A DNA stretch of 64,000 nt from Steromphala cineraria. Taxonomy: Eukaryota > Mollusca > Gastropoda > Trochida > Trochidae. The translations under genes were made by a program, and so were the position numbers. Where the stretch lies: positions 45,288,468-45,352,467 of the forward strand of contig OU744735.1 of assembly GCA_916613615.1 (NCBI GenBank), read 5' to 3'. Shown piece after piece: positions 1 to 15,600 of this stretch (positions within the stretch are counted from its first letter, which is position 1; every line of letters begins with the position of its first letter). The notes beneath the pieces were generated by a model. It saw only the letters and a list, made by a program, of their open reading frames with translations. It did not search any database and was not told the origin of the DNA.

Positions 1-3000
1 GATTCAACTAATATTGATCAAGGTGTTTGCTAATACATGTTAATAATACAGAATCCAATTAATCACACTAGTAAGCTAGCTACATAATCATATCCTTGGT
101 AACATTAATTCAGCCAATATTAAACCACAAGAGGACATTCCCTGAAATTACAGAAAACATTAATCTCTAACATGATAGGGCAAAACAGATTTAGTAATCG
201 TGTGGTGACGTGAACGACTGGAATTCAATCTCACAGAAGACAATTGATTCAGATAACGTCATCTGCTTCAAAAGTGAACTGAACAGTGATTGGAAGCAAA
301 CGGACTTGAAATTTAGCTTCACGAACTGAAGTACCAGTACCCGTCAGCAGACCAACGATTACATCCTCACAAATGCGCATAAAAATCACAATTTTAGTCA
401 AAAGGTATCAGGACTTTCATTGATGAAGATTTCAATTGGGCAATACAAGCTTTGCTCACTAAGCCCATCAAGTAAATTCAAGATAATCTCACAGTTGAAG
501 AGTGCTGTTGATGAGTTTTGAAAGCTTATAGAGGTATCCGACTTGTAATGGTATAAAGAACAGTGGTACAGTGACAAATGATCGCTAATAAAATCGTGAG
601 ACCATGATGAACTCGAGTTCTAAAGCCGACCCTTATATAGTTTAGATACCTAACAAAATGTTCTCTAAAGTTCTATGAGAAACTCAAATCAGTAATGGTA
701 CATCTTGGGTATTCAAGAAAAAGATGGAACATTCTAGACCAATCAATATTTTTAGCTCAACAGTTAACAGCCCTCCTACTACAACAGTTAAATCTTATTC
801 AAATCAAATCGAAAATTTCACTCCTACGTTGCTACGTTTCTTGAAAGCTTCGATCTGATTTGAATGAGATTGGCAACAGTTTGACGTGATATATAAACGA
901 GGAGCTAAAGGTTTCTTGATTAGTATGTCTTCCAACTGTTTCCTTCTGTTTAAAGGTTGGATAAAACATGAATTGTTGAAAAGTATGCCCTCGTCAGGAT
1001 GCGCGGATGTTGTCCATTTCACCTTGAGATGCACGGAATCCAGGAATTTAACGTTGCAAACCATCGATGCAGCACACCATTGAAAGCACATGACATGGTT
1101 TCAAGGGGAAGGGGGGAATTATCTTTGTGTCAAGGTTTTCTCAGGACGAATTTAAGGTGGATTGCATCGTAAAGTATTTTAATCATTGGCTCTTTCAAAT
1201 GAAGGTCCTTACAAGTTCGTGAGTACAATATTGAAATCAGAATTTCTTTGGTGACAATTGACAACAAAATAACCTTTTTGCGTTTACTTTAACAATCCAT
1301 TCGAGATGTGTTTGTCACGTCAAGGGGGAGTTTTACGATACCACAAGGGGTCTGAGGCAAGTGTTTGTCGTTCTTGTTTGCTCTTTGATAACCCAATCTA
1401 AATCAATTTAGCTAAAAAGGTTTTATATAAGGTTATTCTGTTGATCTAAGATTGACCGATCAGGCAATTCATCCCGCTGAAATCAGCCGTTTTGCCAATC
1501 AGAAAAGATGCTGGAAGCTCAACATTGACCAGCATTCTTTCGAAATGGATGATCATGGTCAAAACCTTCGAGCGACCATTTCGATGAATAATCCGATTGT
1601 TTGGATGTATAAATAGATTATATCTTTCATTTTCAAATGGTATAGCGTAGTTGTTAGTAGTCGATGACAAATAGTGAATGCCCATCGCACAGATACATGT
1701 ACGTGTGGCGAATAATAATCACAAAGTTAGAGCATGATAAATTTCCTATAAAGATGACTCACTCTCAATCATAAGCTTAAGACCAAGAATATTTCATACA
1801 ACCAAAATATAATCCAGGATAATGTCCTAGATACCACCACTGATAACCACAACTCATTGGGACATTTTTTCAATATTGGACCGTCAGTAGTAAACACTAT
1901 GATTCTCATTTCTAAAAATTTAAAATGCCTTATCCTTATTAAATCAAACATTTTCAGACTAAAACGTTTTTCTCTACACGTGGGCTGCATCAGTGTTCAA
2001 TAGCAACTAAGGACAAATCAACCAGGTTAACAAGATCGATGATTACCTTCATTGACATATTAGATCAAATTGGTACCCTTAATGTTTAAAGGACAACCTT
2101 CCTTATCAAAGAAACAATAAGATCTATCTAAATAAGCTGTTTTGTATATGTGACCAACGTCAGTATTGTAAATACTCCGAGTTCATCAATAATGAAGAAG
2201 ATCAGAAATCTTAATCCACTCTACCCGGGTGTAGCGGCCTTCAATCAATCGCGAATCGTCGGAAGGTGTTACTGGCATGCATTATTTATCACAAAGGGAT
2301 ATATCTTAACAAAAGGCAATTCCCAAAGACCACAGAAGGTGATACTGGTTGTTTATTGGGAACTTTTCTATACAGAAGAAATCTTTCGAATTGGGCAAAT
2401 GTTTTCATGAGTACCTGGAAGAGGTTTGAATGTTGGTATCATTGAGGAATTTCTGTCAACGTTTCTGGGTGTGTAAGGTGTGAAGTTGATAGCTTTCCGT
2501 GCTGACATTATCTGGACTGTGGTGACTTTCGTCAAAGGATAATGGATTTTACGATAAATAGATTTGGATATTACAAAATGACTTCTATCATTGTTCACTG
2601 AAAATGAATATTGTTGCCCAGTTCATTTTATTATTGACATCATGGTAACTGTTGTTGAGGTCGAGGCATTCCTTTTCATAGACTTTGAAACAATGATGTT
2701 TCTCGCTTGGAACTGATTTTCAATTTCAACCAAGAGAATGTTTGTCATCCGGACGTTATTTCCACCTAATTGATTTATTTTTTAATTCTAATATGAGTGT
2801 TTGTCTCGATTGGCCATACCTTTATTGCTTGTCTGGCTACTGTTGAAAAACTTGAAAGAACGTGAGTATAAGATTATGGTTTAGTACTTTTGTTTCCAAA
2901 ATATTTGGACACCGTCTGACGAATTGAAAACCTTGAGTTCGTGTGATGGAAATATTGTTAAAGTTCGGCCACTTTATCAACTGAGAATGACATTTCTTAG

Positions 3001-4199
3001 CCTCTACGTTTATGACATTCATATATTTGTGGATAACGAATGAGGAGACCTCGACCAACCAACTGCTCCTGAAATTCATAAACATATTGTTTATATTTAT
3101 GTATGAGTTTCTATCACCATACTTTTGACGTCAGTATTGATAATATAATTGTCACTGGTGACATCTTGTTCCTGAACTGTGCTACCTACTTTGCTATTCC
3201 AAGATTCTTAAAGTATTTAAAGGTGCAGCCCCAGGAGATTCTTACGGAGTTGTAATATATATATGAACTTTCTATAAATCATCCCAAATGACAGAAACAC
3301 AATTAAAAAACTAACAACGGATGCTTGCTTGTGATTGAATACCCTTATGTTCTAACTTAAAGATGAATCAATGGCGCCGACTGACGACTCTTATCTTTTG
3401 ATACCTCAAAGTGCCTAAGAGACGTTCACTGGAATAACCATATCAAAGCATCTATCGTTGTCATTCTGTATCTACATTACTTATTGCAAGAATTCAACTT
3501 AAAAGAAATCAAAACATCAAAGAAGAAATACCAGTTGAATAGAAAATCTTGAACCAGATGAGTAGTTTCTATCAAGGTGTGAAATTGAGTCCCAGAGGAT
3601 TGGCGAGTTCGTGCTTCCATACTTCAGTGTAATGGTGTTATTTCAATCATTAACGTGACTACAGGTGTACGACCCTTGGGGTCTAAACCAGGGAGCAGGA
3701 TGATCCACTGACCTACTTTCATGTCATTAATATGGATGACCTTGTACCATGGGACACAACTCTTCTGCACTTTCAAAAAAGTGTAAAAGGTAAAGCAAAC
3801 TATTGAAATATTACAGTGTAAAAAGAAAAACAAACTATTGAAATATTTCATAGGACTGCATTATTATTTAACTGACTTTTTATAAGCAACAGAATACCAA
3901 TTTCTTTAATAGATATTGAAAAATGAAGATTTCGCCAATCTACATTGGACTGAATTGAGAATTTGTAAGAGAATATTAACATCTTTGGAAAAAGCCAACA
4001 TCTCTGAACATGTCTGTTATGCATAATAATTGCTCAATACTGTAAAGTGGGAAGTGGAACAACTTTTGCCTTGCATAAAGCTAAATCATTTAAAACAGAA
4101 ACTACCTTAATACTATAACACCTATATTATAGGCAATCTGGTCATTGAACCAGAAATAGATAACAGGAAAACACATTTTCATAAAATACTGTACACATC
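1..4199. other. Upstream region, no gene recognised
   Basis: There are only short frames of less than 100 codons on both strands, with no domain, no convincing splice-site chain and no clear repeat. It could hold the promoter and 5'UTR exons of gene A. An acceptor-like tcatgcag overlaps the ATG at 4200. Confidence 0.5.
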
Positions 4200-6667
4200 A
4201 TGCAGTTTCTTCCATCACTACAAGAGAGCACCTCAGATCAAAGGCTGCCCACCATGCATTCTAAGCCTGTGGAGGGTAGACGAGAGATCTACTCCTGGCC
4301 GTCTGGTTGGAAGGATATGAAGACATCTTCCTATGTACCAGTGGTACCAAAACCAGATATCCCCATCTCAAAGGAAGAGATGAACCTTGAAGGCAGCTAC
4401 CCTGTCCTTCCTCTTATCAATGCAGATGATGCAGACAAACCCAAGAACAAGAGGATTCTGAAGCGCCAGAACAAGGTCTATGTTGGAATCGGTTCCATTT
4501 TACCTCCACTGCAAGAGGCAAGTGCCCGCCTTGTTCGGGATATCCGAGAAATGGCAAGTTTGTCCCTTTCAGACACGAAATCCCCTTCTGAGTATTCTGC
4601 CAACAATGACTCCGATGCATGCAACCCACAGCAAGGGGACATCAACAATAGAAACATAATTACACCATCTCAGTCTGATGCCAGTCCGAGAGAAACATCA
4701 AATCATTCTGTTGGTGATTCAGAAGGTATAAAGCAAAGTCGAGGGTATGCTATATTCCATAACGGAATGTACTTTGAAGTTAACCGAACTCCGTCTCCTA
4801 AACCACAGATTGACAAGCACGAACTCAGATTGAGCCCAAATTATGAAAGGGAAGCACAGGAGGAGTATATCAAGAGGCAACTGACTAATCCGAAAGAGAC
4901 AACTTATGACCATGACCTTGAACTTTCCAAAAGACAAGGTCATCTGTTTGTCAATGACATCACATCCGCCAAAAGCAAAAGAGTAACATTTTCTCCAGAG
5001 TTGCGTCAGGTACCCGAGGGAAGTGAAACATCAGGAGATAATATGACAAGAGTGAAACATTCATCAGGGAACTTGTCTGAGACTAATGTTACCCCGTCTC
5101 CATCATCAGGCAAGGATAGGGTGAGGCTTAAAGCCAATCAAAGTCAACATGTAACGGGCGCTAAACATGACACGCATGGGTATAGTCCGACTGACAAAAG
5201 TGAACCCAAGAAGACAGCCAAAGCCACATCACAGCGGAAGAGAAGTCCCTGGAAGCAACGGTTCCATGAACGACTCGTTTTACTGAATCGCAGGATGACT
5301 GAACATGATCGTCAAGAAATTAAGTCACGACAAGGACACATGGGCAACGACGCGACAAAGAAATACAAGGGTGCAGATTGCAGCAATATGAAACAGACTT
5401 TACGTGAGGATCCTGACACGAATGCATTAATAAGGAATAATGAAGTGCATGAGATAAGTAAAGACGGCATACCACTTAACGAGACCCAGGTCCTTGGGGA
5501 CCAAACTAGCGTTACCATTGATAGTTTGAACTTACACAGCTGTGGCAGAGTTAATGCTACCACAGGTCATTATTTGAAAAGTAAACATTCACGCACTGGA
5601 TTCACAAGAGCCAGTTCAAAGGTCGAAGCCACTGCCACGAGGAGAACAGATTATATGTTCCAGTTCTCTAAAACAGACGGGTTCGTTGAAACGGGACCGA
5701 AATTTAAACGAAACGGGATTCGACGTGGTGGGAGCCTTGAGGAGTGGTCAGTTGAATATCTCGGGGTCAGACATCGTCCTCAAATATTGATTACCGCAGA
5801 AAATATCCTGGAGGAACACCGATATGGAAATGAAGGAAGAAACGTGGAACAACACATTGGAACCCATGTGGAGAGAGCATTATTACAAAAACAGAAATCA
5901 GAAGACTTGAATATGTCTGAAGAGCGGTATCAACATGAAGGTGCAATAAACTCAAACCCAGAAGGGCGTCTTCTACAGAAACAGATTTCTGAAGATATGG
6001 CTTCCTTTACATTACAAAAAGACCTGTTGCCGAACCCTACGAGAGGAAATCTTGTTGACGTGTCAAGTTCTGGAATAGCTATGGAAACTGATATACCTGT
6101 TCTTGTGAAAGTTGATTCATCACGTGGATATGCCAGGACAGAGTTATCTCCCCTTCCTATGATCAGTGGAACAAGGGATTCTGAAGCTGAGAAGAAAGAC
6201 AAGGACGAACATAAAAACAGGCTGTATTTTGGGTCAACGGTGCAGGCACCTGGTAAAAGAAAAATACCTTTAAAGAATGAAAGAGTGAGGAGGAGATACA
6301 AAAAGAAGCTTTTGACTTCAAAGCCCGATTTTATCAAAGATGATACTAAGAGGCATTTTGTCAGCAAACATTCGTCACTTGAGAGTAAAAGTGCATCGAC
6401 TGATCGAACACAAGTTGGCAATTCTTCTGTGACCTCCGAGACGCCAATGGTAGTCGTTGACCATGACCTTCAAACAATGGCAAGTGCTTCCGGTTCAGGG
6501 TGGCAGTCTGTGGACATGCGCGATACACCAAATTCCCAAGTTTCTTGGCTCAAGGTCAGACATCCAAACACTGCAAGGTCATCTTTCGTCGGCAAGGGCG
6601 ACAACTCTTGTGCTGAGATTGAGGTTGAAGAAGACATTCTTGGGGATCTCATCCAAGTGTCAACAGT
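4200..6667 (+). CDS. Gene A exon 1: long disordered N-terminal coding exon
   Basis: The frame is open from ATG 4200 to TGA 6669, with an in-frame stop at 4182 upstream. A second ATG at 4254 (residue 19) sits in a much better start context (CCCACCATGC) and may be the real start. The true exon probably ends at 6667, because the terminal codon GTG and the TGA lie in a donor, GT|GTGAGT; splicing replaces the stop. Residues 257-267 (AKSKRVTFSPE) contain a textbook RVxF docking motif for protein phosphatase 1 (RVTF, 261-264). A basic stretch lies around residues 335-360 and an NLS-like one around 685-710 (RVRRRYKKK). A short repeat (LLQKQxSED) appears near residues 560 and 590. The composition is rich in S, T, K, E and R with few hydrophobics. 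An overlapping 163-residue frame on the other strand is a shadow. Confidence 0.85.
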
Positions 6668-9600
6668 GTGAGTATATTTCATGTTTTAAGAAGCATGGTT
6701 AATTTAAAAACCTTTGAGTTTGAGACAAATTGCATGTCGCACTAAAGAACAACCTATCATTTTCCAGCAAAAGTTTGATCGTGGTTGCTTTAAAACGTAC
6801 AACTCATGATATTCAACACAAGTTCATAGTACAACTCATGATATTCAACACAAGTTGATAACACATTTATAAATGTAATTGTACGATTAAGTAATTAAAC
6901 TTTAACAATTTAAAGAAAATTATAAAAATTCACAATAATATTGAAAAATACATGTGACAAACACAATGAAGAATTTTACAAAAATGGACTGGCTGCTTCA
7001 CAACGTAACTCATCCCACTTTCTTTTTCTCTTTCTTACTTTTTTCAACTGTCCCTGTGTTTCTTTTCTTAATTAAACATCAATTAGGTTTATTATAGTTA
7101 GACAGGTTGAAGCTTGCCACAATATCTGTACCTTTTTGTCAAAATTATGTAATACGATTCCCAACCACGTAGGATCGTATATACTGTTAATCATGGTAAT
7201 TTCTGTTTGACATCAATCATAAAACTATCTCACCTTGCACCAATCTCGTTCTGATAAACTGACTGTTGACAATTTTACTACTATGTACCCTGTCACTCAC
7301 ATGGTTTTAAGGTTCCGTTGTCATAGAAACGATCATGCAATTATTTTCGTTAACTAAGAAGTAAACTCGAAAGAAGAAATAAAGATTGAAATAAATTAAT
7401 CATATTGCCATCATTGAAATAATGGTGAAATGCATTTTACCAGTGGGTTATACAAACTGATGTATAAACTTTATTTGTATGGTCATTTCGCGCCTTTTGG
7501 CTTGGGCGACACAAACACTGACCTGTTTCACAGACTGTACTCGTCACAAGAGAAACATAAAACTGATGACATAACTTCAATCATTGAAAAACTATCAGGT
7601 TCACTAACCGATATCTATGGTTAAAACAACGTTAATCTTATGATTTAGAGGTAATTTGTATTTTGGAGATCCCTAACTGTTAAACCTCCAAAATGAAAAG
7701 TTTTCATTATATCATCCACACTTTATGAAGCAATTACGTTCATAGTTTGTAAAAGGGACAACTAAAACTTTTTTTTACTGTTTAAACGTATACGATAATA
7801 AATCTGAAAGTAATACGCAATGAATAAAGCAAATACATGGGTTATACAAACTGATGTATAAACTTTATTTGTATGGTCATTTCGCGCCTTTTGGCTTGGG
7901 CGACACAAACACTGACCTGTTTCACAGACTGTACTCGTCACAAGAGAAACATAAAACTGATGACATAACTTCAATCATTGAAAAACTATCAGGTTCACTA
8001 ACCGATATCTATGGTTAAAACAACGTTAATCTTATGATTTAGAGGTAATTTGTATTTTGGAGATCCCTAACTGTTAAACCTCCAAAATGAAAAGCTTTCA
8101 TTATATATCATCCACACTTTATGAAGCAATTACGTTCATAGTTTGTAAAAGGGACAACTAAAACTTTTTTTTACTGTTTAAACGTATACGATAATAAATC
8201 TGAAAGTAATACGCAATGAATAAAGCAAATACAGTTTTAATTAAATCATTTTATTCCTGAGGTAGCAATGGCTTCAATCACTATTTTTCCTTTTTATCAA
8301 AAACAACGTACGATTATCTTTTCAATCTGAATGTTCGTATAAATTCAACAGCTAAGCTTAGTTAATGGAATCAACTATTGCCAAAACAGTGAGAATCCCT
8401 AGGGTAACATAAAAAGTCGGACCACTGATTAGATCGATGATTAAACGAACACAGACGCTAATTAAAATCTCCAAACTGCCGCCAATACAAGCGTATTGGA
8501 TCAATGTCTGGACACATCAGCGGTGTTTAACGGACAGATGATCACCTGGGTGTGTTAGATGATTTAAACAAGTAAAATGAGAAGACGGAAACGCGTTATA
8601 CCGGATATATCAGCTTTAGTTCTGTAAGTTTTTATTTCTAAAAATTACCATTGGCTTTTACCCTTTATCTGTTTATGTGTTCGCCGTATCGCATTTTACT
8701 GAACATATCAGTGATTCTGGGGCCAGGGATCTCACTCATTTGGTTTTGCCTTACACCGAAACATAGCAACTCATAATGAGAAGAATCTTATAGTGATTAT
8801 CTCCATGACTTTGTAATTTCTCTCTCGAAGATGTGTTTTTGTTTTACAGTGAACCATTTGATATTCTGATCTATTTTTATGAATCAAAATGATATTTTGC
8901 TTGTTCGTTTATAACGTTCGTTTTATTTCTGTATCTGTCCTACTCTGTTTCTTTCATGCAATTTCTCCACAAAATATGTTCCGTGATGTATCCGACACAA
9001 TAGTGAATGGAACACAACAACAGAAACAATGATCATTCCAAAAACAGCACAGACGTTGATCAGATCTAATAATAGACTTGTTTTCTGTTATCCAGTGTCT
9101 CAATAGCATATTTCCATTGTCTGTGAAGCATCCGAAAACAATGATAGTGATGGAAAAATAAATTTAGATCAACATGTTTTATGTAATGGAGAATGCATTC
9201 GGAGCAGTGGATTCTTTAAAATAATCAACTCGCCCCTTCGGGACTCGTTGATTATTTTAAAGAATCCACTGCTCCGAATGCATTCTCCATCTTAATCCAT
9301 GTATAACGTACAGTGATAAGATATGCGGAATAGGTTTGTGTGAAATGCCTGACACCCCTCCAGACTGAACAAGTCCATGTGCAGTGGATTCTTTAAAATA
9401 ATCCACTGTTCACACAATAGAGTGACGTCATCATCATGGATTAATTTTGGTTATTTAAAACAAGTGTTGTGTAACCAGTTGAAAGTTATTCAACGAGTGT
9501 TGTGTAACCAAAGCAGGTTATTCAACGATAGTGACGTCATAATGCCGTACTACTTTTGCAATCAGCTGATCGGGTGCAACCGAACCCCCCGACGCTTGAA

Positions 9601-12600
9601 ATTTTTAATTCATCATATTTTTTTCCATTTTCGTATTTCCCCTCAAAATAAAAATGAAACACATCAAAAATATATGTGCAAAATTATCAAAGCAATATTC
9701 GCGTTCCGATCTCGGCTATTTCTGAATTACTAAATTTTAAAAATATCTTGCCTTAATTTAGTTTGGAAAGAGTTATCTCCCTTTTGTCAACGGACGTGTT
9801 TTGTCAACACGGAGCTTTGTCGCTTTTGAAAGTTCGAGTGAAAGTCGATAGTTTAGAAACGGTTGTGATAAGTTTCCGTTTCATTTATGATACCAACACC
9901 GCTTTACATAATCAAGCAAAATGCTGAATTATCCGAACTCGTCTAGAAACGATTAGCAAGAACTCAAAATTTTCAAAGTTTTGATTTATTCACTCGCTTT
10001 CGCTCGTGAATAAATCAAAACATTTGAAAATATCTCGTTGAAATATTTTCGATATTCAACACTCACTCGTTTTGTAATCTCTATGTATAATACGGAACAT
10101 AACGAGCTCTTTCTTTTTGTTTTGAGGAGGGACACATTCTTTTAATTTTGTATTACAAGTTGCCGAGCATATCTTTGAAATATAAACTCAGCCTTACAGA
10201 ACAGGAATTTCAATCTTTATTGTATCAAACTTTGTTACTGGCTTATCGCTTCATAGCATTATTCAAAGGCAGGTAATTTGAGTGTCGGATCAAAATTTCC
10301 ATGGTTGATAATGTGAAACGCATCGAAACAATAAACCCTTGGTAACCACATTTCTTCCAACAGGTACCGCTATAGTAGCCGTGGAATTTTGATCCAACCT
10401 CTTTTTGAGTAAGCCGAGTTTGAGGCGTAGAACAGGATAAACATTAATGGATGCAATAATATTCAAAAGCAATCGATTTATATGTAATTGCTTTAGATTT
10501 TTCTAAAATTTATATTTCTTCACCGATTTCGTTAAAATTTGGAAATTCAATAGTAATAACATAAGTTAAAAATTTTGATTTATTATTTCAAATTTTGTAT
10601 TCGGTCATATCAGCGATTCAAGCCTCTTTGACAAGAATCACCCTTTCCATGCGAGAAGTATGTTCATTGATTGGCATTTTTCAATTGGTTTGTGCTGCAT
10701 TTATTTGCTAGGGGAAACTGCCGGAAACCAGGCATCTAGTCGTATTCGAACAGAAGTTGGATCAGCATTGTATGACTTGTTCTACCTCTGTGGGAAGAGA
10801 ATAGGGTAACCGAGGATTACTCACTTACACGTTATTTACGTTTAGTAACTCTGTTTCTGTTGAAAATAACATAAGTGAAAAAACTTTGATAAAAAATCAA
10901 TATTATCAAAATAATAATGAATAATGAATAATAATGATAAGTTTAACGTCAAGTATCCATCTTTGTAAGTTGCTCACCGACGGCATATGGTGTCTATTTG
11001 CTACACTAGGCTATAATCTGTGTAACGTAGTGAAGAAAATTATGATATTATTTAAATGAGATTGGATAAAACTGATTCCACAGATACGAGGTACGATAGT
11101 ATCAGAGAGGAGCCATTTCACCTCCGTTGTATACAGTACGGGTAGTATTGGGTGGGAGGGTGTAGCAGGCAATTAATGATATGAAGAGGTTTTTGATCGT
11201 ATATATTAGCTCTGATTTAAACAATATTTCCTAGAAAAGTTACTGGTTTATCGATGAATAAAACGTTCTACACATGCAATGTAAAATTGTTGCTCTTTTA
11301 TATCGCAATCTTAAATAGTATTAGGGCTTTGAAGTGAACTCTACATTTCATGATACCCGGTCCACTCTTGATTACTTAGAAAACGAAACTTAAGTAATGA
11401 AAAAGGAATGAATGGAGTATGGAAAGAATTTTATTCGAGAAACATGAACACAGATATCTGAGTAAAGATATTAAACAAAGGGAAATAATACTGAAACGCG
11501 TATAAAAGTAACTCGATGATGCCTTATATGTATTAAAATCTACATTCTTCGTGATGTTTTCATCAAAAGTCTCTCCTAAACCAAAATAAAGATCTCCGTC
11601 AACGCTGGTACCTAAAGTAAAACAAGACATTGTCCAGTGTTAGGTGATAAAACATTGTTAGACAGTAGATCGATCTTGTGGCGCTCATAACATTAATATC
11701 TGATTTACAAACATTGTACTTTAATACCACAAAGGGAAAATCATACCGTAGATTTTTAAAATAGTTTACTTTCTAATTATAACAAGTTTCCTTTAGATTC
11801 AATGACAAGTTGAAAAAGAGAACTATGCTCAAACATAAAACAGTTTGTTCTATGATCGATTGAATTCAACGCAGTACTACCCATGGTTCGCTAGTGCCAG
11901 CCAATGCTCGCAGGTTTCACCGCAATACATAGTCACAATTGTGTTGCGGGCTTTCTTCCTACAATGATACTAGCAGCCACGATATAAGTGAATTACTCTT
12001 GAAAGCGGCGACATACCCAATTTTTACCTCACCTCTACGATAGAAACTCTGAGTTTAGAGACACATGCTTACACACTTTGTAAAAAGTGAACACCCCAGC
12101 GAAATTCTAATTAAGAAAACAAAATAAAAAACCAGTGGCGAAACGATGGGATAATCAAGAAGAATGACTGGTTAGTTCAAAATAGAAATGTATTTTTTTT
12201 AGAACTGTATGTTGGTTCATTTGGTTTGCCCATTAATAATTTTAGAATAGATAATTGAATGTACCATTTTAAAAGTTATTGCAAAAAACGACAACCGCTT
12301 TAAGTACTAAGTCACTTTTTTTTTTCACACAACAGCGACGTCTTTGTAGACCCGTTTGGTTTTCAAGCACCTGTCAGAACGGTATAAGGATCCATACCGA
12401 AACATCGCTACTCTGTGATTGAAAGAATTTGGATATCCATAAATCTTGTACTTTATTACCTTAGAACTTCTACAATGGCACTTAAACCGTTGATCACTCC
12501 TTTGGCCATTTATAAAACATGCTTTATGATGTAACTGTAACTATGTAAATTGTAAATATTTATTCATTAGAACAAACGTGAAGAAAGACTTAACAGAGTT

Positions 12601-15600
12601 AAGACTATCCTTTGACGATATACAGTAAAACATTTTTTTTTAAATTTACGAAAACTATACGACGTGTGTCAAACCAACCTAAAAATATTCGTTCATTGTA
12701 ACCATTTTTACGATTCGACAATTTGTATGTTTTTATCACAGAACCGTTTTGATTAAGCTACGGCATCCTCATTCCTTATGCATTTAGTGCGAGAAATTAA
12801 TTTTGTTTTTGCGTTGTTGATGTTAGTTTTTAACTGTTGATGTTATGTTTAGTGCGCGTTTGCGTGACAATGTCTCTATATAAGCCTGTGATTCTTAACA
12901 ACCTATCTCATTTAGAGTTGGAGACTGTGAAAATATAACCATTGGCGACGTGTTGAAGAAAAACGTGTTGAGTGATGAAATTTTTGCCATTTCGAGTGTT
13001 TCATTATAGAATCCTCTAAGAAGAAATATGAAGTATTTCATCTCAAAGATTAAATTGTGATTCCTCCATTTATTCACTTCAAAACAGGGTGCAATGATTG
13101 AAGATGCTTGTGATTTTTATACCAATCAAATTGACACTTCAATGGTGATTCCCTGGTCAGGATATACTTAGACATTACAATAATTAGAAAACGACTGGGC
13201 ACTCTTTGAGCACCATTTAGTGAAATGATGTTGAACTCATTCGTCTAATATATATTAAACATATCTGCATATTGGAACATTTTGTGTAATATAACATCGA
13301 AAAATGGAATCATTTACCACTTATTTGGACAGGATTAAATGGGAAACACTGACGACTTAAAGACTTTTTTGTCTGCATTGAGATTGGCAATGACGTTCAC
13401 CTTCTTTTCATCCATGTGCCAAATTTCTCAAATTTCAACTTGTATATGGGATACACAATTTGACATACTTTTCATGAGCAGTTCACTGTAGAATGACTCG
13501 GGCACCTGTCGCCAGCAGAGAATATTCCAACCGTTTAACCATTTAGAAACCGAGCTCCTCCATGTGATCTGACATAAAAGAGTGTGGTTTGGTCTTGGAT
13601 ATCATATATCCGACTCCGTTTCTCTCTTAATATTTGATTAGTAAACCATGAGAGTTTGAAACAATCGAAAAAGAAGATAAAATAATACAACGGATACAAA
13701 TGATGATTCAATGACTGTAGTATTTTTTAAGTTTCATAAGACAACGGCTGACTGTAAAACCTTGCCAAAACAAAGTCAAACTTCGTATCTAGTTTCCTTA
13801 TAAAGTCAAATATACTGAAACATATTGTGCTTCTGTTTTAAATCGTGAAACTGACTGTTTTTGGAAGCAAACTTTATTCAAAACTGACATTCACAGCTTG
13901 TAATGATTAGTTCAATCCAAATGGACACATCGAAGATGGATGTTGTGTTTCTGTCAAAGATTCGTAAGAAACCGATGTGTTCTTGCTACTTTTGCAGGAA
14001 CTTCTCCGAAAAGGACAAACCACGGAAGACGACCCGACATGCACTACTGAAACCAGAACGTCACATGTAAGTCTATTTCTTTCTTTTTATTAAAGCATAT
14101 TTTATTCAATAAAAACAAACAAATATAAACAAGTATTTGTCACAAAGGTGACAAGATCCCCCGCCGCAAATTGATGTGAACAAAATGCATACTGTATACA
14201 TAGAAACACTTGTCTACACTTGTCATGCTACTAGATGTCATTTAGACCACAACAAATCAACTGGTCTCTGGGTCTTCCATATATAAGCCTCACTGTGACC
14301 TTGAAAATAATGTGAAGGTCACCAAAATCGACTGGGCCCGGCGCCTCCCAAATAAGATGCTTTGTTTAAATTATGAAGAGAATCCAGTTAATGGTTCTTG
14401 AGATATCCCGCTGACAAGGGTAAAATGTCAAAGTCTCGTATTGACCTTGAAATGAAGGTCAAGGTCATGAACCTCTAGAGGGACCTTGCTCTCATGGTGA
14501 TGAAGCTATATACAAAAAATAGAGCCATTGGCTCTGTAGCTCATCAGGCTTCATATCAAGTTTGCTTTATACAGGCCAGATGAGCTAAAAATGAAACTGA
14601 TGTTACCTATTGCAAGAAAACCTATAAAAAAATTTACAAAACAAATGTAACGATTTCGGAATAAATTTCCTTACCTAAATGATTTATTATTATTCAACAC
14701 TTTCTAGATCGCCAATATCAGACCGTGAAAGAAGTCCACACTAAAATATCCAAGGAGAAATAAATTTGCCATAGACTGTCATCTAATGGAGAAAAATAGG
14801 TTTTTAAGATTGTGACCCGTGACCCTATTTGGGGTCATGGGGTCACGAAACCTACAGTTTAGAATCCCAATTGGCCAAGGAGTCTACATGCAGTCTGTCA
14901 GCTCAATAGACCTTTTGGAGCTAAAGATGATGATGAAAATAAGTTTTTAAGGTTGTGACCCCTGTGACCCTATTTGGGGTCATGGGGTCACGAAATCTAC
15001 AATTAAGAACCCCCATTGGCCAATGAGTCTGCACATATCACTTTCAACTCACTAGTCCTTTTAGAACTGGAGAAGAAGAAGATGAAAATAGGTTTTTAAG
15101 GTTGTGACCCCTGTGACCCTATTTGGGGTCATGGGGTCACGAAATCTACAATTTAGAATCCCCATTGGCCAAGGAGTCTGCACATATCTTTTTTAACTCT
15201 CTAGTCCTTTTAGAACTGGAGAAGAAGATGAAAATAGATTTTTTAAGTTGTGACCCCTGTGACCCTATTTGGGGTCATTGGGTCACCAAAGTTGCAAATT
15301 AGAATCCCCATTGGCCAAGGAGTCTGCACATATCACTTTCAACTCTCTAGTCCTTTTGGAACTGGAGAAGAAATTGAAAATAGGTTTTTAAGGTTGTGAC
15401 CCCTGTGACCCTATTTGGGGTCATTGGGTCACCAAAGTAACAAATTAGAATCCCCATTGGCCAAGGAGTCTGCACATATCATTTTTAACTCTCTAGTCCT
15501 TCTGGAACTGGAGAAGAAGATGAAAATAAGTTTTTAAAGTTGTGACCCCTGTGACCCTATTTGGGGTCACAGAGTCACCAAAGTTACAAATTAGAATCTC

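Larger units (their letters stand above)
6668..13997 (+). other. Gene A intron 1 (7.3 kb)
   Basis: This is intronic by the gene model. It contains a 32-bp direct repeat (about 6801-6860), a 394-bp tandem duplication, a long palindrome with satellite copies (9186-10085), a small fold-back (10287-10395), a partial CATTCTC-type transposon end near 10790 and a hairpin-family member (12331-12420). No coding exon could be supported. Confidence 0.55.

Noticed and set aside
5930..6421. 163-codon minus-strand frame
   Set aside because: It is a shadow of the gene A exon 1 frame, whose composition and splice continuity are convincing.
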